Source: Streptomyces fulvoviolaceus (GTDB lineage Bacteria > Actinomycetota > Actinomycetes > Streptomycetales > Streptomycetaceae). Taken from it: 64,000 nt of DNA. Both the position numbers and the translations under genes were made by a program. Below are positions 50,892 through 58,829 of the stretch, in pieces (the first letter of the stretch is position 1; every line of letters begins with the position of its first letter). Below the pieces are notes generated by a model. That model was not told the DNA's origin, did no database searches, and was given only the letters and a program-made list of their open reading frames with translations. Location: NCBI RefSeq assembly GCF_000718165.1, contig NZ_JOEY01000023.1, positions 62,001-126,000 of the forward strand, read 5' to 3'.

Positions 50892-51724
50892 CCGCCACCT
50901 CCTCCCCCACGCCCGTGCTGCAGGCCCGCGGCCTGTTCAAGCGGTACGGCCAGGTCACCGCCATCGACGGCGCCGACTTCGACCTGCTCCCCGGCGAGGT
51001 CCTCGCCGTCATCGGCGACAACGGCGCCGGCAAGACCAGCCTGATCAAGGCCCTCACCGGCGCGGTGACCCCCGACGCGGGCGAGATACGACTCAACGGC
51101 GAGCCCATCACCTTCTCCGGCCCGCAGAGCGCACGCGCCCACGGCATCGAGACGGTCTATCAGGACCTCGCCGTGGCCGCCTCCATGGACATCGCCTCGA
51201 ACATGTTCCTCGGGCGCGAGCTGCGCCGCCCCGGCGTCCTCGGCAGTGTCTTCCGCATGCTGGACAAGAAGCGAATGCGCCAGGAGGCCGCCGAGCACAT
51301 GGCCGACCTGAAGATCGGCCTCCGCTCGCTGACGCAGTCGGTGGAGACGCTCTCCGGCGGACAGCGGCAGGCCGTCGCGGTCGCCCGTTCCGTCGCCTGG
51401 GCCCGCTCCGTCGTCGTCATGGACGAACCCACCGCAGCCCTCGGCGTCAAGGAGTCCGGCCAGGTCCTCGACCTCATCCGCCGGGTCCGCGACAAGGGCA
51501 TGCCGGTCGTCCTGATCAGCCACAACATGCCGCACGTCTTCGAGATCGCCGACCGGATCCACGTCCACCGCCTCGGCCGGCGCGCCGCCGTGATCAAGCC
51601 CTCCGACTACTCCATGGCCGAGGTCGTCGCCATCATGACCGGCGCTCTCACCGTCGACGCGGCCGGAGATACTGTCGTAGCGGATTCGGAGGCCGCGAAG
51701 GCCGCCGGAGTCCAGGCCACCTGA
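50888..51724 (+). CDS. CUT2 sugar ABC transporter ATPase (single-domain, FrcA-like)
   Basis: 278 residues with one ABC domain: Walker A GDNGAGKTS, signature LSGGQRQAVAVARS, Walker B VVVMDEPTAALG and H-loop LISHNMP. Ribose-type ATPases usually have two fused ABC domains of about 500 residues; a single one is found in fructose (FrcA) systems, which supports a fructose importer. The C-terminal 30 residues are alanine-rich. Confidence 0.92.
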   Translation: MTATSSPTPVLQARGLFKRYGQVTAIDGADFDLLPGEVLAVIGDNGAGKTSLIKALTGAVTPDAGEIRLNGEPITFSGPQSARAHGIETVYQDLAVAASMDIASNMFLGRELRRPGVLGSVFRMLDKKRMRQEAAEHMADLKIGLRSLTQSVETLSGGQRQAVAVARSVAWARSVVVMDEPTAALGVKESGQVLDLIRRVRDKGMPVVLISHNMPHVFEIADRIHVHRLGRRAAVIKPSDYSMAEVVAIMTGALTVDAAGDTVVADSEAAKAAGVQAT

Positions 51725-51736
51725 CAGCACGACCCC

Positions 51737-51779
51737 GCTCTCGCAGTTTCCGGCCGAGGCCGCGGCCGGAAACGAGAGC
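51737..51779 (+). terminator. strong hairpin between ATPase and lacI genes
   Basis: GTTTCCGGCC (51746-51755) pairs perfectly with GGCCGGAAAC (51764-51773), extended by GCTCTC/GAGAGC after a three-base bulge. It lies 21 bases before the lacI start, so it is probably an attenuator that lowers lacI expression relative to the importer. Confidence 0.65.
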
Positions 51780-51800
51780 CCTCAGGAGACGGTTTCCTCC

Positions 51801-52832
51801 ATGGCAGCGAACCGCCGCCCTACCCTGGCCGATGTCGCCCGCGAAGTCGGAGTCAGCGCCAAGACGGTCTCCCGAGTCCTCAACGAGGACGGACCCGCCT
51901 CCGCACAGACGAGGGAACAGGTACTGGCCGCAGTGGCCAAGCTCGGCTTCCAGCCGAACCTCATGGCCCGCAACATCCGCGTCGGCGGACCCGACACCAC
52001 CATCGGCCTGGTCATCCCCGACCTCGCCAACCCCTTCTTCGGAGCCGTGGCCCGTGCCATCGAGGACACCGTCCGCGACCGCGGACTGACCCTGCTCATG
52101 GGCTCCTCCGCGGACGACCCCGAGCGCGAACGCGCCCTGACGGACAAGTTCCTCGCTCGCCGCGTCAGCATCCTGATCGTCGTTCCGTCCGTCGGCGCCG
52201 ACCACTCCCACCTCAAGTCCCACCGTACGGCGGGACTGCCCGTGATCTTCCTCGACCGACCCGGAGTCGGCCTCGCCACGGACTGCATCGTCAGCTCCAA
52301 CCGTGCCGGAGCCCACGACGGCGTCGCCCACCTCATCGCCCACGGACACCGGCGCATCGGCTTCGTCGGCGACCTCCCCCCGAAGCTGTACACCCGCCGT
52401 GAACGTCTGGCCGGCTACCGCTCGGCGCTACAGCAGGCCGACATCCTCTACGATCGCTCGCTCGTCGCCAGCGCCCACGACCAGCGGGGGGCCGAAGCCG
52501 CGACCGCGCAACTCCTCGGCCTGGCCGATCCCCCCACGGCCTTGTTCGCCGGCAACAACATCATGGCGCTGGGCATCGTCGCCGAACTGGCCCGCAGCAA
52601 GCGCAAGGACGTCGCCTTCGTCGCCTTCGACGAGGTGGCGCTCGCCGAGGCACTCGATCCGGCTCTTACGGTCGTCACTCAGGACGCGGAAGAACTCGGC
52701 AGAACAGCAGCGGCCACCGCGCTGACCCGCCTGGACGGGGACCGCACTCGAGCCCGCACCATCACCGTTCCCACCCGGCTGATCGTCCGGGGCTCGGGCG
52801 AACTCCCTGTCGCCGCGCTGCAGGAAGCGTGA
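51801..52832 (+). CDS. LacI-family regulator of the levan/fructose regulon
   Basis: 343 residues. The helix-turn-helix is LADVAREVGVSAKTVSRVLN, with the hinge FQPNLMARNIRVGGPDTTIG. The effector domain reads LVIPDLANPFFGAVARAIED, VSILIVVPSVGADHSHLKSH, LIAHGHRRIGFVGDLPPKLY and PPTALFAGNNIMALGIVAEL. As the last gene of the importer operon it is the best candidate to bind the TGTCAWCGWTGACA palindromes at 47414-47443 and 48655-48684. AGGAG precedes the ATG. Confidence 0.92.
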   Translation: MAANRRPTLADVAREVGVSAKTVSRVLNEDGPASAQTREQVLAAVAKLGFQPNLMARNIRVGGPDTTIGLVIPDLANPFFGAVARAIEDTVRDRGLTLLMGSSADDPERERALTDKFLARRVSILIVVPSVGADHSHLKSHRTAGLPVIFLDRPGVGLATDCIVSSNRAGAHDGVAHLIAHGHRRIGFVGDLPPKLYTRRERLAGYRSALQQADILYDRSLVASAHDQRGAEAATAQLLGLADPPTALFAGNNIMALGIVAELARSKRKDVAFVAFDEVALAEALDPALTVVTQDAEELGRTAAATALTRLDGDRTRARTITVPTRLIVRGSGELPVAALQEA

Positions 52833-53012
52833 CCTGGAGATGGCACTGCCCTGAGAGCCTCGGCCGTTTCTCCCGCACCGTGGTCGGGCGCCGGCCCCTC
52901 GATCCAAAGGGCGCGCAGCACCCTGATCGCCGGCCGCCACTCCGTCAACCACCACAGCGGTGTCGGGCAGGAAGGCGCCGAGGCAGCCACTTTGCCGTTG
53001 GCGTATGCCTCT

Positions 53013-53053
53013 ACCACTCCGCCCCACCGGGTTGATCCGGTGGGCGGAGTGGT
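53013..53053. terminator. long inverted repeat, likely terminator
   Basis: ACCACTCCGCCCCACCGG (53013-53030) and CCGGTGGGCGGAGTGGT (53037-53053) pair completely except for one bulged C, around a GTTGAT loop. Confidence 0.7.
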
Positions 53054-53193
53054 GGGAGATGCGACGTGCGGGTGGGGCGAGTGGGATGTTGGTGAGCCAG
53101 ATGTCGAGGAAGTAGCGCCGTGGGTCCATTGGCTGTCGGAGCAGAACCCTTCTCTTCGATCGCGCCGTGGCACACGCACGCTGCAGCGCGATC

Positions 53194-53240
53194 GGGTTCG
53201 GGTTCGGGTTCGGGTTCGGGTTCGGGTTCGGGTTCGGGTT
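53194..53240. repeat. hexanucleotide microsatellite (GGGTTC)n
   Basis: Seven perfect GGGTTC units and a partial eighth, 47 bases, 23 bases beyond the stop of the SDR gene. Copy number is expected to vary by slippage. Confidence 0.95.
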
Positions 53241-53262
53241 GAACGAGGTACCGGGCGCGGTC

Positions 53263-53940
53263 TCAGCGGCTGAAGACGAGTTCGGCCCGGTCACGCTTGG
53301 TGGTGTGCAGGTCCCAGTAGACCGGGGAGATTTCCTCGGGCTGGGCCGTCGGGAATCCGGGGACGACCGACATACCGATCGACACGTCGATGCCGACATG
53401 GGCGGCCTGCACGCCGGTGCCGTCCAGCTCCCTGTGCAGGTTGAGCGCCCAGTTCCGCAGCGCCGCAGCAGCGGCGTTGACGTTGCCGACCTGCGGGACG
53501 GGGTCGATCGAGCCCGCGCCGGTGGTGTAGAGCAGGGTGCCGGAGCCGACCTCGCGCATCGCCGGCAGGACCGCATGGGTGGCGGCGATGGCGCCGTAGA
53601 GCTGGAATTCGATCTCGTGTTGCACATGGGCGGGTTCGGTCTCGATCGGCGTGGTCAGCACAGTGGAGCCCATGGTGCCCACCGGGGAGTACTCCAGGAC
53701 GTCGATGCCGCCGAACTGCGCGGCGGCATCTTTGAGGGCTTGAGTGAGGGCGTCGCGATCGAGTACGTCCGCGGGGAACGCGGCAGCGGTGATGTCCTCG
53801 GCGGTGAGCGTGCCGACGAGATCGTCGAGCTTGGTGCGGTTGCGGGAGATCAGGGCGACGTCGAAACCCTGCGAGCCGAAGGTACGGGCGATGGCCAGAC
53901 CCAGCTGAGGGCCGGCTCCGACAATGGCGATGCTGGTCAC
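53263..53940 (-). CDS. SDR-fold protein lacking the YxxxK catalytic pair
   Basis: 225 residues with a Rossmann fold: IAIVGAGPQLGLAIARTFGS as cofactor motif, FDVALISRNRTKLDDLV, GIDVLEYSPVGTMGSTVLTT and SGTLLYTTGAGSIDPVPQVG. Where YxxxK should follow, the sequence is NVNAAAAALRNWALNLHREL, so the classical Tyr and Lys are absent and ordinary dehydrogenase activity is doubtful. GTG start after AAAGGA. It is divergent from a TetR gene, with a long inverted repeat in the shared promoter, so it is probably that regulator's target. Confidence 0.85.
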   Translation of the reverse strand: MTSIAIVGAGPQLGLAIARTFGSQGFDVALISRNRTKLDDLVGTLTAEDITAAAFPADVLDRDALTQALKDAAAQFGGIDVLEYSPVGTMGSTVLTTPIETEPAHVQHEIEFQLYGAIAATHAVLPAMREVGSGTLLYTTGAGSIDPVPQVGNVNAAAAALRNWALNLHRELDGTGVQAAHVGIDVSIGMSVVPGFPTAQPEEISPVYWDLHTTKRDRAELVFSR

Positions 53941-54001
53941 AGCGATCCTTTCGTGGAACGCCGTCCGAGGAGACGGACGGCGTCGAAGAGACGGGAAATT
54001 A

Positions 54002-54088
54002 CGGAAAGGGCTATCCGTTTCGAGATCCGGATAGCCCTTTCCGGTTCACTGCAACCACCGTAGCACGAGAAATGGATAGGCCTTTCCG
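54002..54088. promoter_or_regulatory. TetR operators in the SDR-tetR divergent region
   Basis: CGGAAAGGGCTATCCG (54002-54017) and CGGATAGCCCTTTCCG (54028-54043) form a perfect 16-bp inverted repeat with a 10-base spacer. A third related half, GGATAGGCCTTTCCG, is at 54074-54088, just upstream of a TAGACT -10-like element (54094-54099). The tetR ATG at 54107 is then leaderless or nearly so. Confidence 0.75.
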
Positions 54089-54106
54089 ATTGCTAGACTG
54101 CCCGTC

Positions 54107-54811
54107 ATGAACCCCGGCGACCAGCACCCCGACGCCCCCGCCGCCCAGCCTGTGCGCAGTGACGTCGAGCGCAACCGCGGCAGGATCCTCGCGGCCGCGC
54201 GCTCCGTGTTCGGACGCGACGGCCTGAGCGCCTCCATGGCCTCCGTGGCGCGCGAAACGGGCGTCGGGATCGCCACCGTCTTCCGCCACTTCCCCACGAA
54301 GGAGGAGCTGGTCGCCGCCGTCTTCTCCGACCGCATGGACACCTACGCCGACGCGGTCGCCACCGCCCTCGACGACCCCGACCCCTGGCACGGCTTCACC
54401 GGCTACATCGAGGCCGCCTGCGCGATGCAGGCCGCCGACAACGGCTTCGCCGACGTCCTGACCATGACCTTTCCCACCGCCAGGGCCATGGAGGAGCGCC
54501 GCAACGAGGCATACGAGGGCATGGTGGAGCTCATCGGCCGCGCCAAGGCCACGGGCCGGCTGCGTGAGGACTTCGACCCCTCGGATCTGGTGCTGCTGCA
54601 TATGGCCAACCTCGGCGTGGTCAACGCCTGCGGCGATGCCGCTCCCGATGCCTGGCGACGCGTCGTCGCGCTGATGATCCAGTCCTTCGAGGCCCCGGCG
54701 CGAGCCCCCCTGCCCTCCCCGCCCGAGCACGACGCCCTCTACAAGGCCATGCTCCGCACCGCCCCGGCGGCAAGACCGCGCAGAAGCCCGACCAGAACAG
54801 CTGACCCCTGA
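54107..54811 (+). CDS. TetR-family regulator
   Basis: 234 residues. The helix-turn-helix is GRILAAARSVFGRDGLSASM, then ASVARETGVGIATVFRHFPT, followed by a TetR_C domain (VTMTFPTARAMEERRNEAYE region). It probably represses itself and the divergent SDR gene through the inverted repeat at 54002-54043. The stop codon runs into a terminator hairpin. Confidence 0.9.
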   Translation: MNPGDQHPDAPAAQPVRSDVERNRGRILAAARSVFGRDGLSASMASVARETGVGIATVFRHFPTKEELVAAVFSDRMDTYADAVATALDDPDPWHGFTGYIEAACAMQAADNGFADVLTMTFPTARAMEERRNEAYEGMVELIGRAKATGRLREDFDPSDLVLLHMANLGVVNACGDAAPDAWRRVVALMIQSFEAPARAPLPSPPEHDALYKAMLRTAPAARPRRSPTRTADP

Positions 54812-54840
54812 GCACCCTCCGTCAACTGACGGAGGGTGCT
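54811..54840 (+). terminator. terminator after tetR
   Basis: A perfect 14-bp stem: AGCACCCTCCGTCA and TGACGGAGGGTGCT with an AC loop. Confidence 0.85.
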
Positions 54841-55191
54841 GCCAGCAGGTCCTGGCAGGCGGCCGGGGGGGAAAGCGAGGTTGTGCAACCGGTCGCGGCG
54901 GCGGGGCCGGTCCGTCCACACCGACACCACTCCCCCGACGGGCTTGAAGCCGCTCCGGGAGTACCCCAACACCCACGCGGACGGCTTCCCCCGCTTCATG
55001 TCCGACCGCGCCGAGGCCGAACGCCGGGAAGGAGACCTTCACCCTCTACTTCGGTGACTTCAAGGGCGGCCCGACACCAGGCCGGCTCGGCCTGCATCCC
55101 GGGACGTAGCGCCTCATGTCCATGGTCGCACCGACCCTCGAAGGCATGATCGGTACGGTGGCACCGGGACAATCAGAGGGGCGACGCGACC
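54841..55191. other. gap with decayed sequence before marR
   Basis: 351 bases without an intact gene. Plus-strand pieces such as KPLREYPNTHADGFPRF have protein-like composition but are broken and not assignable. Confidence 0.35.
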
Positions 55192-55686
55192 GTGGGCGAG
55201 CAGGCGGAGATCACGACGGCGAAACAGGCCGCGGACCACGAGCTGATCCTGGCGTTCGGCCGGCTGCAGGGCGCGGCCAACCGGCTGGAGTACATCCTCG
55301 GCCGGGCGCTCGAGGTGGAGTGCGGCATCAGCCACCTGATGTTCGAGGTGCTGCTGATCCTCGGCCGGGCGGGCGAGCCGGGACTCTCCATGCGGGCCAT
55401 CGCCCAGGAGCAGGTCCTGACCACGGGCGGCGCCACCCGGCTGGTGGACCGGATGGAGGCGGCCGAACTGGTCGAGCGGGCAGCGGATCCAGGCGACCGG
55501 CGCGCGCGCCTGGTCCGGCTGACCGCATTGGGCGAGGAGACCGTCGTACGCGCGTCCCGGGTCCACCTGGAGAACATCAAGCGGTACCTCGTGGACCCCC
55601 TGCCCGCAGCGGACCGGAAGCGGTTCTCGGAGGATCTCCGCATCCTCAGCCACACGGCTCGGGATCTGCTGCCCCGCCTGCCCTGA
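55192..55686 (+). CDS. MarR-family regulator
   Basis: 164 residues from the GTG at 55192. The winged helix region reads GISHLMFEVLLILGRAGEPG, LSMRAIAQEQVLTTGGATRL and VDRMEAAELVERAADPGDRR, with the wing in ADPGDRRARLVRLT. Helices at each end form the dimer interface. It lies upstream of a DsbA-like, MBL and NTF2-like gene set. The region 55759-55797 has matching inverted repeats and probably binds this regulator; thiol or oxidant sensing is possible by context only. Confidence 0.9.
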   Translation: MGEQAEITTAKQAADHELILAFGRLQGAANRLEYILGRALEVECGISHLMFEVLLILGRAGEPGLSMRAIAQEQVLTTGGATRLVDRMEAAELVERAADPGDRRARLVRLTALGEETVVRASRVHLENIKRYLVDPLPAADRKRFSEDLRILSHTARDLLPRLP

Positions 55687-55758
55687 CCTGCGAAGTGGCG
55701 ACACCGTTGGTGTAATGACGTTGCCAGTCGTCCTCGTGTGCCCCACCTCACACGAACC

Positions 55759-55797
55759 TTGAAATATCTGACTCGTCAGTTACTGTTCTGTCAGATG
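55759..55797 (+). promoter_or_regulatory. promoter and MarR operator candidate for the DsbA-like operon
   Basis: TTGAAA (55759-55764) and TACTGT (55781-55786) form a -35/-10 pair with 16-base spacing. CTGACTCGTCAG (55768-55779) lies within the spacer, and ATCTGAC and GTCAGAT form a longer inverted repeat across 55766-55795. Repressor binding here would block the promoter. Confidence 0.55.
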
Positions 55798-55841
55798 AAT
55801 CGCCCGCAACCGGCGGGCGCGCATCCCTGCCGAGGTCCTCG

Positions 55842-56459
55842 ATGAAGCTCGTCTATGTCTTCGACGCCTACTGCGGCTGGTCGCACGGGTTCTCCGGAAC
55901 ACTGAGCGAAGTCGCTTCCCGTCACCCCGAACTGCCGGTCGAGGTCGTCTCCGGCGGCCTGTTCACCGGGTCGCGCCGGGTACCCGTCCGCGAGTTCGGC
56001 TATGTCCAGGGCGCGAACGCCAAGATCGCCGAGCTGACCGGCGCCGAGTTCGGCGAGGCGTATGAGCGGCTGATCGCCGACGGCTCCTTCGTGATGGACT
56101 CGGAGGCCGCCGCGCGCGGTGTCGCCGCCCTGCGCCAGGCCGCACCGGCCCGCGCCGTGGAGCTGGCGATCGCCCTGCAGCGGGCCTTCTACGTCGACGG
56201 CCTGAGCCTGTCCGAGGCAGCCACCTACCGGAAGATCGCCGAGGAGGCCCGACTGGATGCCGACGCTGTGGTCACCGCCTTCGAGGGATCCGAGGTTCGG
56301 GTCGCGGCGGGCGCCGACTTCCACCGGTCCGCCTCGCTGGGCGTCACCGGCTTCCCCACGCTGCTGGCCGTCGACGGCGACTCCGTCACTGCCGTGGCCC
56401 ACGGCCACGGCACCGCCAACGAGATCGACCAGCGGCTCGCGGCGCTCCCCACCCACTGA
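55842..56459 (+). CDS. DsbA-family (FrnE-like) thioredoxin-fold protein
   Basis: 205 residues: LVYVFDAYCGWSHGFSGTL at the active site, GGLFTGSRRVPVREFGYVQG, and the cis-proline loop SLGVTGFPTLLAV. The active site is CGWS, with only one of the two usual cysteines, so a monothiol, glutathione-S-transferase-like or isomerase role is more likely than disulfide formation. ATG start; first gene of a three-gene set with short gaps. Confidence 0.88.
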   Translation: MKLVYVFDAYCGWSHGFSGTLSEVASRHPELPVEVVSGGLFTGSRRVPVREFGYVQGANAKIAELTGAEFGEAYERLIADGSFVMDSEAAARGVAALRQAAPARAVELAIALQRAFYVDGLSLSEAATYRKIAEEARLDADAVVTAFEGSEVRVAAGADFHRSASLGVTGFPTLLAVDGDSVTAVAHGHGTANEIDQRLAALPTH

Positions 56460-56498
56460 ACCTCCCGCTCCCCACTCCCTCCCCGCAAGGAGTCATCG

Positions 56499-57305
56499 AT
56501 GAGCACCCTCTCCTTCAAGATCCTCGACCTGGACTTCCCGGCCGGCAGCAAGAACAAGACCGCCACCCTCGTCACCGGCGAGCACGAGGCCCTCCTGGTC
56601 GACGCCGCCTTCACCCGCGCCGACGGCCACCGCCTCGCCGCCGAGATTCTCGACTCCGGCAAGAAGCTCACCACCGTCTTCGTCAGCCACGCCGACCCCG
56701 ACTTCTACTTCGGCGCCGAAGTCATCGCCGACGCCTTCCCCGACGCGACCTTCGTCGCCACCCCGATCGTCATCGAGCACATCCAGCACTCCTACGAAGG
56801 CAAGCTCAAGGCGTGGGCCGCGCTCGGCCCGAACCTGCCCACCCGGCTGGTCGACCTCACTCCGCTGACCGGCGACCTCACCCCCGAGGGCCACCGCTTC
56901 GAGCTCAAGGGCGGCCCGGCCGCGCTGCCGGACCGCCACTACCTGTGGCAGGCCGAGCACCGCGCCCTCCTCGGCGGCGTCCTCCTCTTCCAGCAGGAGC
57001 ACGTCTGGGTAGCCGACACCCCCACCCCCGGCGACCGTGCCGCGTGGATCGACCTGCTGGACGAAATGGCCGCCCTCGACCCGGAGTTGGTCGTCCCCGG
57101 CCACCGCCTGCCCGCAACCCCGGCCGACGCCTCCGCCATCACCGCAACCCGCGAGTACCTTCTGGCCTTCGAGGAGGAGCTTGCTACGGCGGCCGACGGT
57201 GCGACGCTGACTGAGGCGCTGGTCAAGCGTTACCCCGACAACGGCATGCTGATCGCCGCCCAGATCGGCGCGAAGGTTGCCAAGGGAGAAATGAAGTGGG
57301 GCTGA
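56499..57305 (+). CDS. metallo-beta-lactamase-fold hydrolase with variant metal motif
   Basis: 268 residues. The metal motif HxHxDH is replaced by SHADPDFYFGAEV; other ligand regions are GGVLLFQQEHVWVADTPTPG and VVPGHRLPATPADASAITA. The variant (H-x-D-P-D) recurs in a distinct MBL branch and may bind only one metal ion. AAGGAG precedes the ATG. It overlaps the NTF2-like gene by ten bases. Confidence 0.85.
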   Translation: MSTLSFKILDLDFPAGSKNKTATLVTGEHEALLVDAAFTRADGHRLAAEILDSGKKLTTVFVSHADPDFYFGAEVIADAFPDATFVATPIVIEHIQHSYEGKLKAWAALGPNLPTRLVDLTPLTGDLTPEGHRFELKGGPAALPDRHYLWQAEHRALLGGVLLFQQEHVWVADTPTPGDRAAWIDLLDEMAALDPELVVPGHRLPATPADASAITATREYLLAFEEELATAADGATLTEALVKRYPDNGMLIAAQIGAKVAKGEMKWG

Positions 57306-57718
57306 CCATGGCCGAGTTCGCGACCTCCACGGCCCCCGCCGATGTCGTACGGCGTCAGTACCTGGCGTCTGCGGCAGGTGACTTGGAGGCCCTTCGGGCC
57401 ACCCTCGCCCCCGACGTCGAGTGGACGGAGATGGCCGGCTTCCCCCTCGCCGGCACCTACCGCACCCCTGACGGCGTCACGTCCCACGTGATGGAGAAGC
57501 TCGGCCAGGACTGGGACAGTTGGACCGCCCACGACGACACCTACGTCGTCGACGGCGAGAACGTCGTCGTCCTCGCCCGCTACACCGCGACCAACAAGGC
57601 CACCGGCAAGCCGATCGACATCCGCGTCGCCCATCATTTCGTGGTGCGTGGTGGGCTCATCGTCCGCTTCGAGCAGTTCGTCGACACCGCCCTCGTCCGC
57701 GAGGCGATGGCTGGCTGA
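57296..57718 (+). CDS. SnoaL/NTF2-like protein
   Basis: 140 residues of the NTF2-like cone fold: DVVRRQYLASAAGDLEALRA, TLAPDVEWTEMAGFPLAGTY, RYTATNKATGKPIDIRVAHH and GLIVRFEQFVDTALVREAM. The GTG at 57296 has AGGGAG seven bases ahead and overlaps the MBL gene; an ATG at 57308 is an alternative. The fold houses isomerases, dehydratases and ligand-binding proteins, so the function is open. Confidence 0.85.
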   Translation: MGLTMAEFATSTAPADVVRRQYLASAAGDLEALRATLAPDVEWTEMAGFPLAGTYRTPDGVTSHVMEKLGQDWDSWTAHDDTYVVDGENVVVLARYTATNKATGKPIDIRVAHHFVVRGGLIVRFEQFVDTALVREAMAG

Positions 57719-57720
57719 GC

Positions 57721-57790
57721 GGTTCGGATCCGGGCGTCGGCCACACGGGGCGTGGGCGACTCGCCCTCGGTAACGACGCCCGGATCAACC
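57721..57790. terminator. large inverted repeat after the NTF2-like gene
   Basis: GATCCGGGCGTCG (57727-57739) pairs perfectly with CGACGCCCGGATC (57774-57786), with outer GGTT/AACC and an inner GGGCG/CGCCC. It begins two bases after the stop codon and is a likely terminator. Confidence 0.7.
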
Positions 57791-58021
57791 GCGTGGACGA
57801 ACCGGACGACCATGTCTGACGGCCGAACGGCCAGGTGGGCCACCTCTTTGGGCGGCCTGTGCGCCGAGAGCGGGACACTGTTCCCTTGACCGGTACGCGG
57901 ACACTGAGCACCGCGCCGGAAGTGACGGTCGGGCTCCTCACCCCGTACCGGGCCGTGGTGACGAAGAAGCGGTGGTCGCCGAGATGCGGGCACACCGACG
58001 TGGGGTGCGGGGCACGGACGG

Positions 58022-58240
58022 TCACGGTGTGGAGCAGGCGGCCGTCGGGGATGCGATCGACTCCCCTCCGACTGCAGCGGGCTCGCGGTCAGGCCGGCGG
58101 GACGCAACCGCGTCCACGGCACTCGCGTCGATGTCGGCGGAGGGCGACAGCGGTCCCGGATTCAGCGAAGGCACGGGCAGTGGCCAGGCCCGTTCCGGAG
58201 CCGACACCGGTGACGAAGGCGACCTGACTGCCGGCCCGGT
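58022..58240 (-). pseudogene. SDR N-terminal relic
   Basis: On the minus strand GSQVAFVTGVGSGTGLATAR, AFAESGTAVAL is an SDR cofactor-binding start; a frameshift then moves to ADIDASAVDAVA in another frame before the sequence decays. No catalytic part remains. Confidence 0.7.
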
Positions 58241-58571
58241 TCTCAGCCGGCAGCCCCGTGGACCGCAGCCCATGCCGCGCAACCAACGGATGAATCACTC
58301 GGAGACACCGTCGGCCTGGACACGGCCGCGCCGCCCCGGCCCCTGTACGGCCCCTGGGTCATGGCATCGGCCCTCAGGGCAGTCGCCCGTACGGAGAGCG
58401 GCAACCTCGATCACGCGCTCCGCCGCAGGTCAGAGGGGTGGGAACTCCCCCGTCCACGGCCGGACCCCAAACCGGCGAGCAGCGGATTGAGTCCGTTCAG
58501 GCAAAGTTGACGATCCGACACTCGGCGCAGGCCACTCAGCAGTCACAGCGGCGCGCGATATACAATCGATC

Positions 58572-58589
58572 ATGTATATTGATATACAT
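58572..58589. promoter_or_regulatory. VapBC operator
   Basis: ATGTATAT-TG-ATATACAT, a perfect 8+2+8 palindrome, 24 bases upstream of the vapB start, in an AT-rich patch. VapB or the VapBC complex usually represses its own operon at such a site. A related half (GATATAC) lies at about 58556. Confidence 0.8.
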
Positions 58590-58613
58590 CACCGTGTACA
58601 TGAGGAGGTCATC

Positions 58614-58829
58614 TTGAGCCGCACTGTCATCGACCTGGACGACGAGGCACTGGAAGCCGCCGCCAAGGAACTCGGCACCACCACCAAGCGAGACACGATC
58701 AACACCGCCCTGCGCGAGATCACCGCCCGCTACCGGCGCCTGCGCGCGCTCGAAGACGCCCGGCAGCTGGTGGCCGAAGGCGCCCTGGACATCGACATCC
58801 TCCTGGACAAGAGCCAGTACCGGCCGTGA
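58614..58829 (+). CDS. vapB: VapB antitoxin
   Basis: 71 residues from a TTG at 58614, chosen because GAGGAGG lies 5 bases upstream; the ATG at 58572 would lie in the operator palindrome. MSRTVIDLDDEALEAAAKEL is the ribbon-helix-helix VapB start, followed by GTTTKRDTINTALREITARY. The C-terminal tail would wrap around and inhibit the toxin. It overlaps vapC by four bases (GTGA). Confidence 0.9.
   Translation: MSRTVIDLDDEALEAAAKELGTTTKRDTINTALREITARYRRLRALEDARQLVAEGALDIDILLDKSQYRP

Larger units (their letters stand above)
52833..53262. other. gap with hairpin and decayed sequence
   Basis: 430 bases between lacI and the SDR gene. It contains the inverted repeat at 53013-53053 and the hexamer repeat at 53194-53240. 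Minus-strand frames such as MDPRRYFLDIWLTNIPLAPP and PLWWLTEWRPAIRVLRALWI look like protein remnants but could not be assigned. Confidence 0.4.
57719..58613. other. long gap: inverted repeat and gene relics
   Basis: 895 bases without an intact gene. It holds a large inverted repeat (57721-57790), unassigned decayed sequence (57800-58020), the SDR relic (58022-58240) and the AT-rich vapBC promoter. Confidence 0.5.

Noticed and set aside
52833..53190. Transposase fragment in the gap after lacI
   Set aside because: Minus-strand residues look protein-like but no DDE or other transposase motif was seen, and no target-site repeats.
53194..53240. Possible telomere or CRISPR signal from hexamers
   Set aside because: Simple microsatellite in a short stretch; Streptomyces telomeres are palindromic, and no spacers exist.
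55116..55715. 199-codon plus frame overlapping marR
   Set aside because: Arg/Gly/Pro-rich out-of-frame shadow of marR.
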